DNA of 64,000 bases from Burkholderia dolosa (GTDB lineage: Bacteria; Pseudomonadota; Gammaproteobacteria; Burkholderiales; Burkholderiaceae), in contig NZ_CABVPR010000032.1 in assembly GCF_902499135.1 (NCBI RefSeq), forward strand, positions 1 to 64,000, given 5' to 3'. The position numbers and the translations under genes are program-made. Position 1 is the first letter of the stretch. Each line of letters begins with the position of its first letter. Positions 9,017 to 19,762 of this stretch are shown in pieces. Below the pieces are notes generated by a model. It searched no databases. It was not told where the DNA came from and worked only from the letters and a program-made list of their open reading frames with translations.

Positions 9017-9982
9017 CTACGACGCGCTGCCGCGCGCACCCGGCCGCGCGCCCGCATGCGCGGCTTCCAGACACGACTGGAACAGCAGCGCCGCGCGCGA
9101 CGGCCGCGGCGAGCGCCGCAGCAGGCTCACGAACCGGCATTGGTAGTTGAACCGCTGCGGTGCGATCGGCTGCATCAGCCCGTTGCTTTCGAAGCTCTCC
9201 GCGTAATGGTCGGGCAGGAAGCCGAGATAGCGGCCCGACAGGATCAGCGTCGCGATCGATTCCTGATCCGACGCCGTCGCGCTGCGCGTGAGCTTCGCGC
9301 GATGGCTCAGCTCCATGTTCGGCGAATGGAAGCCGAGCCCGGCGAACGCATGGCTGCGGATCGTCGTCCACGTGAGCTTGCCGTGCGGCGCGCCGTACAG
9401 CGGATGCCGACGGCCGCAGTACAGCAGCATCCGCTCGTCGAACAGCTCCGTGTACTCGAGGCTGCGCGACGTGCGGTGCGCGGGAATGATCCCGACCTCG
9501 TAGCTGCCGTCGATGATTCCGCGCTCGACCTCGTTGATCGACGCGACGTGCAGGTTCAGCGCGACGTCGGGCGCGTCGTCCGTGAACCGGCGGATCGCGT
9601 CGCCGATGCGCGCGTTCGGGTTCGTCGCCGTCTTGTCGAACACCGCGATGTGCAGTTCGCCGCCCATCCGGTCGTGAATGCCATCGATCCGGCTGCGAAA
9701 TGCCTCCATCGACGCGAGCAGCCGCAGCGTCTCCTCGTACACCGTCTGGCCTTCGGGCGTCAGCGTGAAGCCCGCGCGGCCGCGTCGGCACAGCACCAGG
9801 CCGACGCGCGTTTCGAGATCCTTCACGTGCCGGCTGATCGTCGAGATGCCGATATTCAGTTCCAGCTCGGCAGCCGCCATTCCGCCGCATTGCACGACGG
9901 CCTTGAATACCCGCAGCAGCCGCAGATCCATGTCGCTGAGCTGGCCGAGCAGCGCGCGGCTCTTCGGTTTTTTTGCTTGCAT
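9017..9982 (-). CDS. LysR-family transcriptional regulator
   Basis: A 321-residue LysR protein: HTH in residues 15-75 (MDLRLLRVFKAVVQCGG, ISTISRHVKDLE, GFTLTPEGQ) and a substrate-binding-like effector domain from about 95. The N-terminus is Lys-rich (MQAKKPKSRALL). The ATG at 9982 was chosen because the HTH begins about 17 residues later; there is no strong Shine-Dalgarno. It is divergent from the omega-transaminase at 10089, and a perfect palindrome lies in the shared intergenic region, so that transaminase is its likely target. Confidence 0.9.
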   Translation of the reverse strand: MQAKKPKSRALLGQLSDMDLRLLRVFKAVVQCGGMAAAELELNIGISTISRHVKDLETRVGLVLCRRGRAGFTLTPEGQTVYEETLRLLASMEAFRSRIDGIHDRMGGELHIAVFDKTATNPNARIGDAIRRFTDDAPDVALNLHVASINEVERGIIDGSYEVGIIPAHRTSRSLEYTELFDERMLLYCGRRHPLYGAPHGKLTWTTIRSHAFAGLGFHSPNMELSHRAKLTRSATASDQESIATLILSGRYLGFLPDHYAESFESNGLMQPIAPQRFNYQCRFVSLLRRSPRPSRAALLFQSCLEAAHAGARPGARGSAS

Positions 9983-10025
9983 AGTCGCGCAAGTGAACAT
10001 TGATATTGCGATATTCAAAAGACTA

Positions 10026-10042
10026 ATTGTCGTCCCGACAAT
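10026..10042. promoter_or_regulatory. Palindrome in the LysR/transaminase divergent promoter
   Basis: ATTGTCG-TCC-CGACAAT is a perfect 7-bp inverted repeat with a 3-base centre and contains the T-N11-A geometry expected of LysR sites. It lies 47 bases before the chosen transaminase start. Its presence argues against the alternative in-frame ATG at 10041, which would overlap it. Confidence 0.5.
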
Positions 10043-10088
10043 GCGCAACATCATTACGACGACGAGGGGCGCACCTGCGCCGACCGAC

Positions 10089-11450
<1,362 letters not shown>

Positions 11451-11580
11451 TCGTCCGGCCCGGCGCCGCGCGGCTCGATACGAAGCGCGACGCGATCGCG
11501 GAGCATCGGCCGGTGGCCGGCGTGCGGGAAGCAACGACGTTCAGCTTCCCGTCGATCCGCCGACCGGCGCGATACGCAAC

Positions 11581-11620
11581 CGCGTTGCATCGCTCGCCGC
11601 AACGCACGCGATGCAACGCG
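11581..11620. repeat. 13-bp perfect inverted repeat (hairpin)
   Basis: CGCGTTGCATCGC (11581-11593) is repeated exactly in reverse complement at 11608-11620 with a 14-base loop. It lies downstream of the transaminase and about 20 bases before a classical terminator. It could be a processing/stability hairpin or a protein site; there is no U-tract of its own. Confidence 0.45.
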
Positions 11621-11638
11621 GCACGGACGCACGAACAT

Positions 11639-11674
11639 GCCCGCCCGGATCGACGATCCGGCGGGCTTTTTTAC
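11639..11674 (+). terminator. Rho-independent terminator after the transaminase
   Basis: GCCCGCC(C)GGATCG pairs with CGATCCGGCGGGC, with one bulged C, and is followed by TTTTTT. It ends transcription from the transaminase side and lies just before the convergent end of the secreted protein gene. Confidence 0.8.
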
Positions 11675-11711
11675 GCGTGCCGCGGCGCGGCCGACGGCGC
11701 GACGACGACGG

Positions 11712-12086
11712 TCAAGGCGCGACCACGTGCCACACGTTCTTGAAGTTGTCGCCGTTGCGGTCGCCCTGTTTCATGTCCTTCGAAAAGAAGTACAGCGGCT
11801 TGCCCTTGTACGCCCATTGCGGGCTGCCGTCGTCGCGCTTGACGATCGTGTACGGGCCGACCGGCACGTCGGTCGCGCTCGCCTTGTACGGCGGCCAGAT
11901 CGTTTCGCACTGGCCCGTGCACGCGCTGGTGCCGGCGTTGGGCTTGTCCTTGTCGAACGAATAGACGGTCATCCCGTTCGCGGCGACGAGCGCGCCGTTT
12001 TCGACTTTCGTGATCGAACCTTGGGCCGACGCCGAGGCCGATGCAACGGCGAGCAGGGCAGAGCTGACGAGCAGCGCGGCTTTCAT
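11712..12086 (-). CDS. Secreted protein with YxFxxD repeats (PF03640/COG4315)
   Basis: A 124-residue exported protein. Residues 1-22 form a signal peptide (AALLVSSALLAVASASASAQ, cleavage after AQ). The mature part carries the family's Y-x-(F/W/Y)-x-x-D motifs as VYSFDKD and LYFFSKD, and two Cys in CTGQCETIWPP. This family of predicted periplasmic proteins has no assigned reaction. A near-perfect AAGGAGG precedes the ATG, so expression may be strong. Confidence 0.9.
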   Translation of the reverse strand: MKAALLVSSALLAVASASASAQGSITKVENGALVAANGMTVYSFDKDKPNAGTSACTGQCETIWPPYKASATDVPVGPYTIVKRDDGSPQWAYKGKPLYFFSKDMKQGDRNGDNFKNVWHVVAP

Positions 12087-12573
12087 GATTACCTCCTTGT
12101 AGTCCGGTGGACGGTCGCGATCCGCGCACGGTCGGGCGTGCGGACGAATCGCGCTGAATGGTGCCGGAGCGCGACGCCGTCGCCGCCGGCGCGAGCGACG
12201 CAGGGTCGAATGGCGGGCAGCGGCGCGCTTCTTTCACCATAGGCGGTTTTTGGCAGGGCCGCGAGGAGAACCGGGGGCGTATCGGTCATGCACGAACGGC
12301 GTGAAACGGCCTGCGAGCGCCGTCGGGCCGCGGTCTGCGCGCGGCCGATGCAAGCACGCGCAGATGCGGTATGGTCGCGTGCCGACGGTCCGCGCGCGAC
12401 GAACGGCGGGAACGCGATGCGCGGCCCGCTCGCGGCCGCACGCCGAACGCCGCCCGCTCCGAAGCTGACGTTTCACTGTCGCGTGCCGCGCGCGCAGCGC
12501 CGTCCCGCGTGACGTGTCAACCGCTGCGCGCCCGCCGCCGTTGTCGTCTGATCCGATCCGGCGGGAGCCCTCG
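12087..12573. other. Intergenic stretch without a supported gene
   Basis: This 487-base gap lies between two divergent secreted-protein genes. Open frames exist on both strands, but they are Arg-rich products of GC-rich DNA with no start signal or family resemblance. It probably holds the two promoters. No strong palindrome or consensus promoter was recognised. Confidence 0.5.
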
Positions 12574-13425
12574 ATGCGCAAGTTGCTGATGTTCACGATG
12601 CTGATCTGCATATGGGCGAGCGCGGGCGCGCAGACGCTCGTTCACTTTCCGTCGACCGACGGTCCGCCCGCGACGATGCTCGACGGCTACCTGTTTCCGG
12701 CGCCAGGCCCCGGCCGCCATCCGGCGCTCGTGTTCCTGCACGGCTGCGCGGGCATGTTCACCAAGTCGGGCAAGATCGACTCGCGCGAGCGCGACTGGGC
12801 CGAGCGCTTCAACGCGGCCGGCATCACCGTGCTCGAGGTCGACAGCCTCACGCCGCGCAATCACGGCGAGATGTGCGCGCCCGCGCATTTCGTCGGCGCG
12901 ATCTACCGCGCGCGGCCGTTCGACGCGTATGGTGCGTTGCGATATCTGCAGTCGCTCGACACCGTGCAGCCCGATCGGATCGGCGTCGTCGGCTGGTCGC
13001 AGGGCGGCGGCACGGTGCTGAACACGATTCGCGCAGCGAGCCCCGCGCGGCCTGCGTCGCTGCCGGACGGCGATTTCCGCGCGGCCGTCGCGTTCTATCC
13101 GGGAAGCTGCAACACGAAAGCGCAAGGCGCCGCGTGGCAGAGCCCGGTGCCGCTGCTCGTGCTGATCGGCGAGCAGGACGTGTGGTCGCCGTTCGCCGCG
13201 TGCAAGGCGTTGTTCGATTCGGTCGCGCCGGGCACCGATGCGACGTTTCATGCGTATCCGGGCGCGTACCACGACTTCGACTGGCCGGACATGCCCGTGC
13301 ATACGGTGCCCGCGTTCACGACGCGCGCGGGCGTCGTGCCGATCGAAGGCACCGATCCGGCGGCGCGCGCGGATGCGCAGCAGCGCGTCGTCGATTACGT
13401 CGCGGCGCACCTGCTCGGGAACTGA
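12574..13425 (+). CDS. Secreted dienelactone-hydrolase-family protein
   Basis: A 283-residue alpha/beta hydrolase with a signal peptide (residues 1-19, ending ASAGA). Nucleophile elbow GWSQGG with Ser142, GEQDVW near 205 and YHDFDWP with His near 226 make a DLH-like triad; HGCAGMF near 56-62 is the oxyanion region. Classic dienelactone hydrolase uses Cys, so Ser here suggests a different esterase or hydrolase. GGGAG precedes the ATG. Export to the periplasm is predicted. It is convergent with the LuxR regulator. Confidence 0.88.
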   Translation: MRKLLMFTMLICIWASAGAQTLVHFPSTDGPPATMLDGYLFPAPGPGRHPALVFLHGCAGMFTKSGKIDSRERDWAERFNAAGITVLEVDSLTPRNHGEMCAPAHFVGAIYRARPFDAYGALRYLQSLDTVQPDRIGVVGWSQGGGTVLNTIRAASPARPASLPDGDFRAAVAFYPGSCNTKAQGAAWQSPVPLLVLIGEQDVWSPFAACKALFDSVAPGTDATFHAYPGAYHDFDWPDMPVHTVPAFTTRAGVVPIEGTDPAARADAQQRVVDYVAAHLLGN

Positions 13426-13477
13426 ACGGACGTCGGTTGTGCGCATCCGCTCGACGACGACTCGCCGCGCGGCGCGA

Positions 13478-14278
13478 TCATTCTCCCGCGTCTTCGCCCA
13501 GCGCCTGAATGAACCGCGAGAACAGCTCGGGCTGCGACGAAATGCCGAGCTTCGCGTACAGATGACGCCGATGCACCTTCACCGTCTCCGGTGAAATCGC
13601 GAGCCGTTCGGCGATCGCCTTCGACGAATTCCCGCGCAGCACCATTCTCGCGATCGCCATCTCGCGCTCGGTCAGCACGCCCGCACCGAAGCGCGCGAGC
13701 GCCTGCTCGACGCGCGCGCCGAGATCGTCGTCGGGCGCCGCGCGCGCGGTATCGCCCGCGAGCCGCCAGTGCTGACGGATCGTCGCGCGCACCCACGGCA
13801 TCGCGGCCGTCAGCTTGCCGAGCGGCTCGACGTCGAAGCGTGCGGCCGCGCCGAGCGACAGCGACAGCAGCAGGTCCGCGTGCGGCCGCACGAGGATCTG
13901 GATTTCGTCGTCGCCGACCGCATCGCGGAAGTAGCTGACGAAATATTCGCTCTGCCGGAACAGGTCGGGCGCGACTTCCTCGAGGCGATAGCAGCCGTCC
14001 GCGAGCCCGTCGTGCGCGGCCTGCAAGAACGGATCGAGCAGATACAGCCCGTTCAGGTAAAGCGGCACCGGCGATGCGCTGTCGGTACCGCCCGCGTCGT
14101 ATTCGTCGAGTACGAGCGGCACGCCGTCGCGGCCGATCGCGGTCGCGAGCGCATTGTCGAACGGGACCATTTCGTTGAGCAGCAGCACGAGGAAGCGCCA
14201 GAAGCGCGGCTGACCGAGATGATCGATCACGCGACCGAGCGCCTGGTGCATCGCGATTTCGGAGAAGAGACGATCCAT
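13478..14278 (-). CDS. LuxR-family transcriptional regulator
   Basis: A 266-residue protein with a C-terminal LuxR/FixJ HTH at about 200-260 (VLTEREMAIARMVLRGNSSKAIAERLAISPETVKVHRRHLYAKLG, in pieces). The N-terminal 190 residues have no receiver or recognisable autoinducer domain. It diverges from an APC permease and a P1-type aminopeptidase; homologous arrangements suggest local control of peptide or amino-acid use. The ATG at 14278 is preceded by GGTGG. Confidence 0.88.
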   Translation of the reverse strand: MDRLFSEIAMHQALGRVIDHLGQPRFWRFLVLLLNEMVPFDNALATAIGRDGVPLVLDEYDAGGTDSASPVPLYLNGLYLLDPFLQAAHDGLADGCYRLEEVAPDLFRQSEYFVSYFRDAVGDDEIQILVRPHADLLLSLSLGAAARFDVEPLGKLTAAMPWVRATIRQHWRLAGDTARAAPDDDLGARVEQALARFGAGVLTEREMAIARMVLRGNSSKAIAERLAISPETVKVHRRHLYAKLGISSQPELFSRFIQALGEDAGE

Positions 14279-14407
14279 ACCACCACCGGAAGGCGTAACA
14301 CGAAGGGGGAATAGCGGTCCTGAAATTGGCTTCCTAGACTGCCACGCAATCAGTCGGGCCCGAGTATGGGCGTTCAAAAAAAACGCAGCACAGCACTGGA
14401 GAACGAA

Positions 14408-15814
14408 ATGGCGATGTGGTCGGAATCGACGGGCACGCTGCACGCGGCGCCCGATACGCAGCACGCGCCGCGCGCGCTGTCGCAGACGCTCGGCGTGCGC
14501 GACGCGGTGATGATCACCGTGTCGGGCGTCACGCCCGCGAGCTCGATCTTCGTGATCGCGCCGTTCGCGATCCAGCAGGCCGGCAGCGGCGCGGTGCTGT
14601 CGTTCGTGCTCGGCGGCGTGCTCGCGCTCGCGTTCGCGCTCTGCTATGCGGAGCTGAGCGCCGCGCATCGGAGCGCGGGCGGCGAATACGTGATGGCCAA
14701 GCGCGTGTTCGGCACGCTGCCCGGCTATCTGACGTTCATCGCGGTGCTGTCCGTCAGCGTGTTCATTCCTGCCGTGCTCGCGAGCGGCGCCGCGCCTTAC
14801 CTGAACAGCGCGCTCGGCACGCATTTCGGCAACCAGTCGGTCGCGCTGACGATCGTGCTGCTCGGCTACGTGCTCGGGATGCTGAACATCAAGACGAATG
14901 CGTGGATCACCGGCGCGTTTCTCGCGGTCGAGATCGGCGTGCTGATGCTGATCGCCGCACTCGGCTTCGCGTCGCCGCATCGCGGCGCCGACGTGCTGAT
15001 CGCGCCGGTCGTCGCGCACGGCAACGCGCTCGTGCCCGCGACGCTCGCCGCGATCGTGCCGGCGATCGGCACCGCGATCTTCTGCTACAACGGCTTCGGT
15101 TCGGCCGCGTATCTCGCGGAAGACCTGCGCGGCGGCAATCGCAACGTCGCGAAGGCCGTCATCTACTCGCTGCTCGTGATACTCGTCGTCGAACTGGTTC
15201 CGCTGACGGCGATCGTGCTCGGCGCGCCGTCGCTGACCGAACTGACGAAGAGCGCCGATCCGATCGGCTACGTCGTGCGTTCGCTCAGCCATCCGATCGT
15301 GTCGCGCGTCGTCAGCGGCGGCATCTTCCTGTCGGTGTTCAACGCGATCATCGCGATCGTGATCGCGATGGGGCGCCTGCTGTACAGCAGCGGCCGGCAC
15401 GCGCTGTGGTCGCGCACGTGCAACCGCGCGTTCTCGGCGATCCATCCGCGCTTCGAATCGCCGTGGCTCGCGACGCTCGCGCTCGCGGTGCCGTCCGCCG
15501 GCCTCGTGTTCGTGTCGAGCCTCGACGAGCTGACCGCGTTCACGGTCGATCTGCTGCTGCTGATCTATCTGGTCGTCGGGCTCGCCGCGCTCGCGAGCCG
15601 GCTCGTGCGCCGCGACGTCGAGCATCACTACCGGATGCCGCTGTGGCCGCTGACGCCGCTCGTCGCGGTCGGCGGCGCAGCGTATACGCTGTACACGACG
15701 CTGTCCGGCGCGACGAAGCCGACCGACCTGATCATCATCGCGGCGCTGCTGATCGCGGCGCTCGCGATGTATGCGGTGTGGGCGCGTCACAGCGACGCGT
15801 TCCGCGCGTTGTGA
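14408..15814 (+). CDS. APC-superfamily amino acid permease
   Basis: A 468-residue permease with about 12 membrane segments. The first helix contains MITVSGVTPASSIFVIAPF, the family's unwound substrate-binding region, then LCYAELSAAHRSAGGEYV. GGAGAACGAA precedes ATG 14408, preferred over an upstream ATG at 14366. The P1 aminopeptidase gene starts 49 bases after its stop, indicating an operon: the transporter probably imports the amide or peptide that the enzyme hydrolyses, or the amino acid released. Confidence 0.9.
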   Translation: MAMWSESTGTLHAAPDTQHAPRALSQTLGVRDAVMITVSGVTPASSIFVIAPFAIQQAGSGAVLSFVLGGVLALAFALCYAELSAAHRSAGGEYVMAKRVFGTLPGYLTFIAVLSVSVFIPAVLASGAAPYLNSALGTHFGNQSVALTIVLLGYVLGMLNIKTNAWITGAFLAVEIGVLMLIAALGFASPHRGADVLIAPVVAHGNALVPATLAAIVPAIGTAIFCYNGFGSAAYLAEDLRGGNRNVAKAVIYSLLVILVVELVPLTAIVLGAPSLTELTKSADPIGYVVRSLSHPIVSRVVSGGIFLSVFNAIIAIVIAMGRLLYSSGRHALWSRTCNRAFSAIHPRFESPWLATLALAVPSAGLVFVSSLDELTAFTVDLLLLIYLVVGLAALASRLVRRDVEHHYRMPLWPLTPLVAVGGAAYTLYTTLSGATKPTDLIIIAALLIAALAMYAVWARHSDAFRAL

Positions 15815-15863
15815 ACGCCGCATCGGCACATCGAACCATCGAAACACTCGGAGGAATCGCATC

Positions 15864-16973
15864 ATGCGCACGAGGGATCTCGGCATTCGCATCGGACTCG
15901 GCACGCCCGGCCGCTTCAACGCGATCACGGACGTACCCGGTGTGCGGGTCGGGCACTGCACGCTGAACGTCGACAACGGCGACGCATCGGTCCGCACCGG
16001 CGTGACCGTCATCGAGCCGCGCGCCGGCGCCGCGCGCGACGCGCCGTGTTTCGCGGGCGTGCACGTGCTGAACGGCAACGGCGATGCGACGGGGCTCGAG
16101 TGGATCCGCGAAGCCGGGCTGCTGACGACGCCGATCGCGTACACGAATACGCACAGCGTCGGCGCGGTGCGCGACGCGCTCGTCGCGAACGAGCGCGATG
16201 CCGCGCAGGGCAGCGTCTACTGGTGCATGCCGGTCGTGATGGAAACCTACGACGGCGTGCTGAACGACATCTGGGGGCAGCACGTGAGCGCCGCGCACGT
16301 GCAGCGCGCGCTCGCTGCCGCGCAGTCGGGGCCGGTCGCCGAAGGCGGCGTCGGCGGCGGCACCGGGATGATCTGCCACGAGTTCAAGGGCGGCATCGGC
16401 ACCGCATCGCGCGTCGTTGCGGCCGATGCCGGCGGCTGGACGGTCGGCGCGCTCGTGCAGGCCAACTACGGCGCGCGCGAAATGCTGCGCGTGGCCGGCT
16501 ATCCGATCGGCGACGTGCTGCGGCACGTGCATTCGCCGTTTCGCACGCCGGCCGCGAAAGGCGAGGCCGGAATGGGCTCGATCGTCGTCACGATCGCGAC
16601 CGACGCGCCGCTGCTGCCGCATCAGTGCACGCGTCTCGCGCAGCGCGCGGGCGTCGGCCTCGCGCGTTGCGGCGGCGGCACCGAGGATTCGAGCGGCGAC
16701 ATCTTCGTCGCGTTCGCGACCGGCAACGACGGACTGCCGGTCGCCGATTACGGTCGCAAGGGCGCGCCGACGACCGACGTGAAGATGGTTTCGAACGACC
16801 ATATTTCCGCGCTGTTCGTCGCGGCGGCAGAAGCGGTGGAAGAAGCGATCGTGAACGCGCTCGTCGCCGGCTGCGACGTCGAATCGCGCGGCGTGCGCGC
16901 CGAAGGCATCGGCCACGCACGCTTGGTCGATGCGTTGCGTGAAGTGGGCTGGCGGCCGGCGCGCGGCGCGTGA
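15864..16973 (+). CDS. P1 (DmpA/BapA) family aminopeptidase
   Basis: A 369-residue protein of the self-processing DmpA/beta-aminopeptidase family. The predicted autocleavage site is Gly238-Ser239 in EAGMGSIVV, matching the Gly-Ser bond cleaved in DmpA; Ser239 then becomes the N-terminal nucleophile. Other family blocks are TDVPGVRVGH, EWIREAGLL, GGVGGGTGM and GLARCGGGTEDSSGD. Known members release N-terminal D-amino or beta-amino acids from amides and peptides; which applies here is unknown. CGGAGGA precedes the ATG. It forms an operon with the upstream APC permease. Confidence 0.93.
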   Translation: MRTRDLGIRIGLGTPGRFNAITDVPGVRVGHCTLNVDNGDASVRTGVTVIEPRAGAARDAPCFAGVHVLNGNGDATGLEWIREAGLLTTPIAYTNTHSVGAVRDALVANERDAAQGSVYWCMPVVMETYDGVLNDIWGQHVSAAHVQRALAAAQSGPVAEGGVGGGTGMICHEFKGGIGTASRVVAADAGGWTVGALVQANYGAREMLRVAGYPIGDVLRHVHSPFRTPAAKGEAGMGSIVVTIATDAPLLPHQCTRLAQRAGVGLARCGGGTEDSSGDIFVAFATGNDGLPVADYGRKGAPTTDVKMVSNDHISALFVAAAEAVEEAIVNALVAGCDVESRGVRAEGIGHARLVDALREVGWRPARGA

Positions 16974-17102
16974 GACGGTGCGCGTCGCGTCAGTTCACGC
17001 GGTGCGCGGACGTATGCGGATGCGGCGTACGCGCGGCAAACCATGCACGCACAGGTTCGATGTGCGCGCAACGGACTATGCGGTCGCGACGCGGTGTCAT
17101 GC

Positions 17103-17315
17103 TCAACTGCCGAAGTAGACATTGCAGAAGCTGACCGGGCCGACGCACGCGTTCGGGTCTTCCTGCTTCGATTGCGTACGATCGGTACGGCCTGCTGCAC
17201 GAGCGGCTTCCGCGCGGTTCGCCGGTTGCTGCGCGACGTCGGCCGGCGCCGGCTGCGCGTGGACGACGGCAGCGGTGAGCGACAGGGCGGCGAGGGCGAG
17301 GTGCAGCGGTTTCAT
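17103..17315 (-). CDS. Small secreted protein ending in VYFGS
   Basis: A 70-residue protein with a signal peptide (residues 1-20, ending VVHA), an Ala-rich middle, and two Cys near the end (PNACVGPVSFCNVYFGS). The last residues VYFG match the C-terminus of the DUF4148 protein at 51553, although the body of that domain is absent. GGAG is placed before the ATG. The function is unknown. Confidence 0.7.
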   Translation of the reverse strand: MKPLHLALAALSLTAAVVHAQPAPADVAQQPANRAEAARAAGRTDRTQSKQEDPNACVGPVSFCNVYFGS

Positions 17316-17419
17316 GTTGGTTTCTCCAGGTCGATGCCAGTCTCGCTGGCAGTGACGAAACTATAGGCGCGCGCTGCGCATCGATTAATCGCCGTCGGTG
17401 GAGAGCTTATTTGCATTCG

Positions 17420-17439
17420 GCACAACGATTGCGTTGTGC
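17420..17439. terminator. Hairpin at the end of the FUSC gene
   Basis: GCACAACG-ATTG-CGTTGTGC is a perfect 8-bp stem with a 4-base loop just beyond the stop of the FUSC gene. It lacks a U-tract, so termination is only suggested. Confidence 0.4.
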
Positions 17440-17451
17440 GCGCATCGATCG

Positions 17452-19635
17452 TCAACGACGTTGGCGGTTGAACGGCGCGTCGCTGTCGAGCAGCGCGCTG
17501 CGCATGAAGTGCAGGCAGCCGACGATTCGCTGCATCCGCCGTCGCGCGTCGGGCACCGCATACCAAGCATGCAACGTGTGCTGCGCGGCCCGGATCGCGA
17601 GATTCACGGATTTCAGCGTGCGCGCATGGCGGCTCGGCGTCGGATCGTCGAAGAAGCGCGGCAATTCGTCCAGCACCGCGTCGATCGATGCGGTCCAGCG
17701 CAACGTCTGCGGCGGTTTCGATTCGCAGAACGCGTGCAGTTCGTCGCGCAGGTCGATCACCGCGTGGCCGATCTCGAGCGTCGACAGCATCCACCGCAGC
17801 GCATCGCGATGCTGCCGCGTGCGCCGCTCGAGCAGCGTGCGCAACTGCGCCATCAGGTCGTGCGTGCTCGACTGGAAACGCTGTGCAAGGCCGTCGCGTG
17901 CACCTTCGCACGCCAGCGCGACCTGGCCGCGCAGGTCGTGCGCGATGCGGCCGACGAGCCAGCGCATCCGTGTCGGAAACACGACCGCGAACACGATCGC
18001 GCACGCGAGCATCGCGACGATGATCGCGAGCCCGTTGTTGATCAGCACGTCGGGCGTATAGACGATCGTGTTGTCGGGGCCCGCGAGCAGGCAGAAGAAC
18101 ACCGCGAAGCCGACGCCGTAGCCGGACAGGCCGGGCCGCATCGCGAGGAACGTGCCGAGGCCGAGCACCGGCGCAAGCGCTGCGCACAGCAGCGGAAAGC
18201 CGTCGATGTTCGGATACACGTCGCACAGGAACAGATAACCGACGGCCGTCGCGAACGCCGCGCCGACGCCCATCTGCGCGACGAACGTCGGCGCGCGCGG
18301 CGACGTCGAGCTGAGTGCGCATGCGATCGCCGTCGCGATCACCGCGAGCGCGCCGCTCGGCCACTCGGACGCGAGCCAGAACGCGCTCATCGCGCCCACC
18401 GCGACCACCGTGCGCAGCCACGTGAAGCCCACGAAGAACGCATTGGTCTTCACCGCGTAATGCGTGACCGAGCGTTCGAACGCGTGCGCATCGTGATCGA
18501 GCGATGCGTACGTATCCGCGTAGCCGACGTATTCGCCGATGAAGCGGTACATCAGCTCGATCGCCGTGTCGAAGTCGAGCAGGCTGCCCGGTGCGTGATC
18601 CTCGATTGCGCGGCGCGATGCGCGCGCGGCCTTCGGCAGCGTGCCGTGGAAGCGGCGCAGTTCGAGCAGCGCGCCGGTCGCCGGTGCGATGCCGCGTTGC
18701 GCTTCGTCGCGCAGCGCGGCGAAGCGCTGCGCGAGCACGGCGACATGCGGCGCGAGCGCATCGAGCACGGCGTCCGAGCGGCTCGCGCGCAGCCGCTTGA
18801 CCAGCTGATGCAGCGCATGCAGCCGCGTACACGCGTTCATGAACTCGCTGTTGAGCCGCGCGAGCCGGCGGCTGCGCGCGCGAATGTGCGGATCTTCGAA
18901 CGATGCGAATGCGCGGTTCGCTTCGAAGCCGACGATGTCGTCGACGAAATCGGCGAAGCGCCGCTCGAAATCTCCGCGCGCGACCTCGCGCGCGAGCACG
19001 CCGGCCGTGAACGCCGCGAATTTCGCATCGCGTGCGCGCAGCGAGCGCATCAGCGCGCCGGCCGAACTGAGCGGCAGGATCAGCGCACTGACCGCGCCCG
19101 AACACGCGATGCCGAGCGCGACTTCGGCCGTGCGCGTGAGCGCCGACTCGAACAGCGTGTGCGGCGACGTCACCGCGGGCAGCCCGATCAGCGCGGCCGT
19201 GTAGCCGGCCAGCACGAAGCCGTACCAGCGAAAGTGGCGATTGCGCACCGCGAACGCGATGCAGCCGCCGATCCACAGCGTGAGGCCGGCCATGTACAGC
19301 TCGGGCTGCTGCGCGAACAGGCCGCCGAGCGCGAGCGCGGCGACGAGCCCGGCCGCGGTGCCCAGCACGCGGTAGAAGCTCTTCGCGAACACCATTCCGG
19401 ACAGCGGCTGCATCAGCACGAACACGGTCGTCATCGCGGTGCGCGGCTGCGACATCTGCAGACGCATCGCGATGCCCATCGCGAGCAGCGCTGCGAATAC
19501 GGTCTTCGCGAGATGCAGCCAGATCGGCGCGTCGCGGCGCACCCAATCGCGCGCCGCGTCGCGCAACGGATCGAGCCGCATGCTCCATCGTGCCGGTTCG
19601 ACGGAAGATCGCTCGATCGCAGATTCTGGCTTCAT
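17452..19635 (-). CDS. FUSC-family membrane protein (AaeB-like efflux)
   Basis: A 727-residue protein with two clusters of membrane segments (about 40-190 and 400-520) separated and followed by soluble helical regions, as in AaeB/YccS FUSC proteins. The N-terminal block AMTTVFVLMQPLSGMVFAKSFYRVLGTAAG is diagnostic. AaeB exports aromatic acids such as p-hydroxybenzoate together with a HlyD-type partner (AaeA) and a DUF1656 protein (AaeX); neither partner is beside this gene. The divergent LysR regulator at 19836 parallels aaeR. The ATG at 19635 has no clear Shine-Dalgarno, so the true start may differ. Confidence 0.88.
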   Translation of the reverse strand: MKPESAIERSSVEPARWSMRLDPLRDAARDWVRRDAPIWLHLAKTVFAALLAMGIAMRLQMSQPRTAMTTVFVLMQPLSGMVFAKSFYRVLGTAAGLVAALALGGLFAQQPELYMAGLTLWIGGCIAFAVRNRHFRWYGFVLAGYTAALIGLPAVTSPHTLFESALTRTAEVALGIACSGAVSALILPLSSAGALMRSLRARDAKFAAFTAGVLAREVARGDFERRFADFVDDIVGFEANRAFASFEDPHIRARSRRLARLNSEFMNACTRLHALHQLVKRLRASRSDAVLDALAPHVAVLAQRFAALRDEAQRGIAPATGALLELRRFHGTLPKAARASRRAIEDHAPGSLLDFDTAIELMYRFIGEYVGYADTYASLDHDAHAFERSVTHYAVKTNAFFVGFTWLRTVVAVGAMSAFWLASEWPSGALAVIATAIACALSSTSPRAPTFVAQMGVGAAFATAVGYLFLCDVYPNIDGFPLLCAALAPVLGLGTFLAMRPGLSGYGVGFAVFFCLLAGPDNTIVYTPDVLINNGLAIIVAMLACAIVFAVVFPTRMRWLVGRIAHDLRGQVALACEGARDGLAQRFQSSTHDLMAQLRTLLERRTRQHRDALRWMLSTLEIGHAVIDLRDELHAFCESKPPQTLRWTASIDAVLDELPRFFDDPTPSRHARTLKSVNLAIRAAQHTLHAWYAVPDARRRMQRIVGCLHFMRSALLDSDAPFNRQRR

Positions 19636-19762
19636 GAAAGGAGAGGCGCGTGCGGCGCCGCGCGACGTGCCGCGGTGCGTTCGAACGGGCCGGTTCGACT
19701 GACGAGGCGCCGATTGTAGGAGCGCCGCCCGCGCGCATTAACGCTGCTGCGGGGAAACGATA

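Noticed and set aside
12288-12512. Small forward ORF between the two secreted-protein genes
   Set aside because: Arg-rich, no start signal, no conserved features; treated as non-coding.
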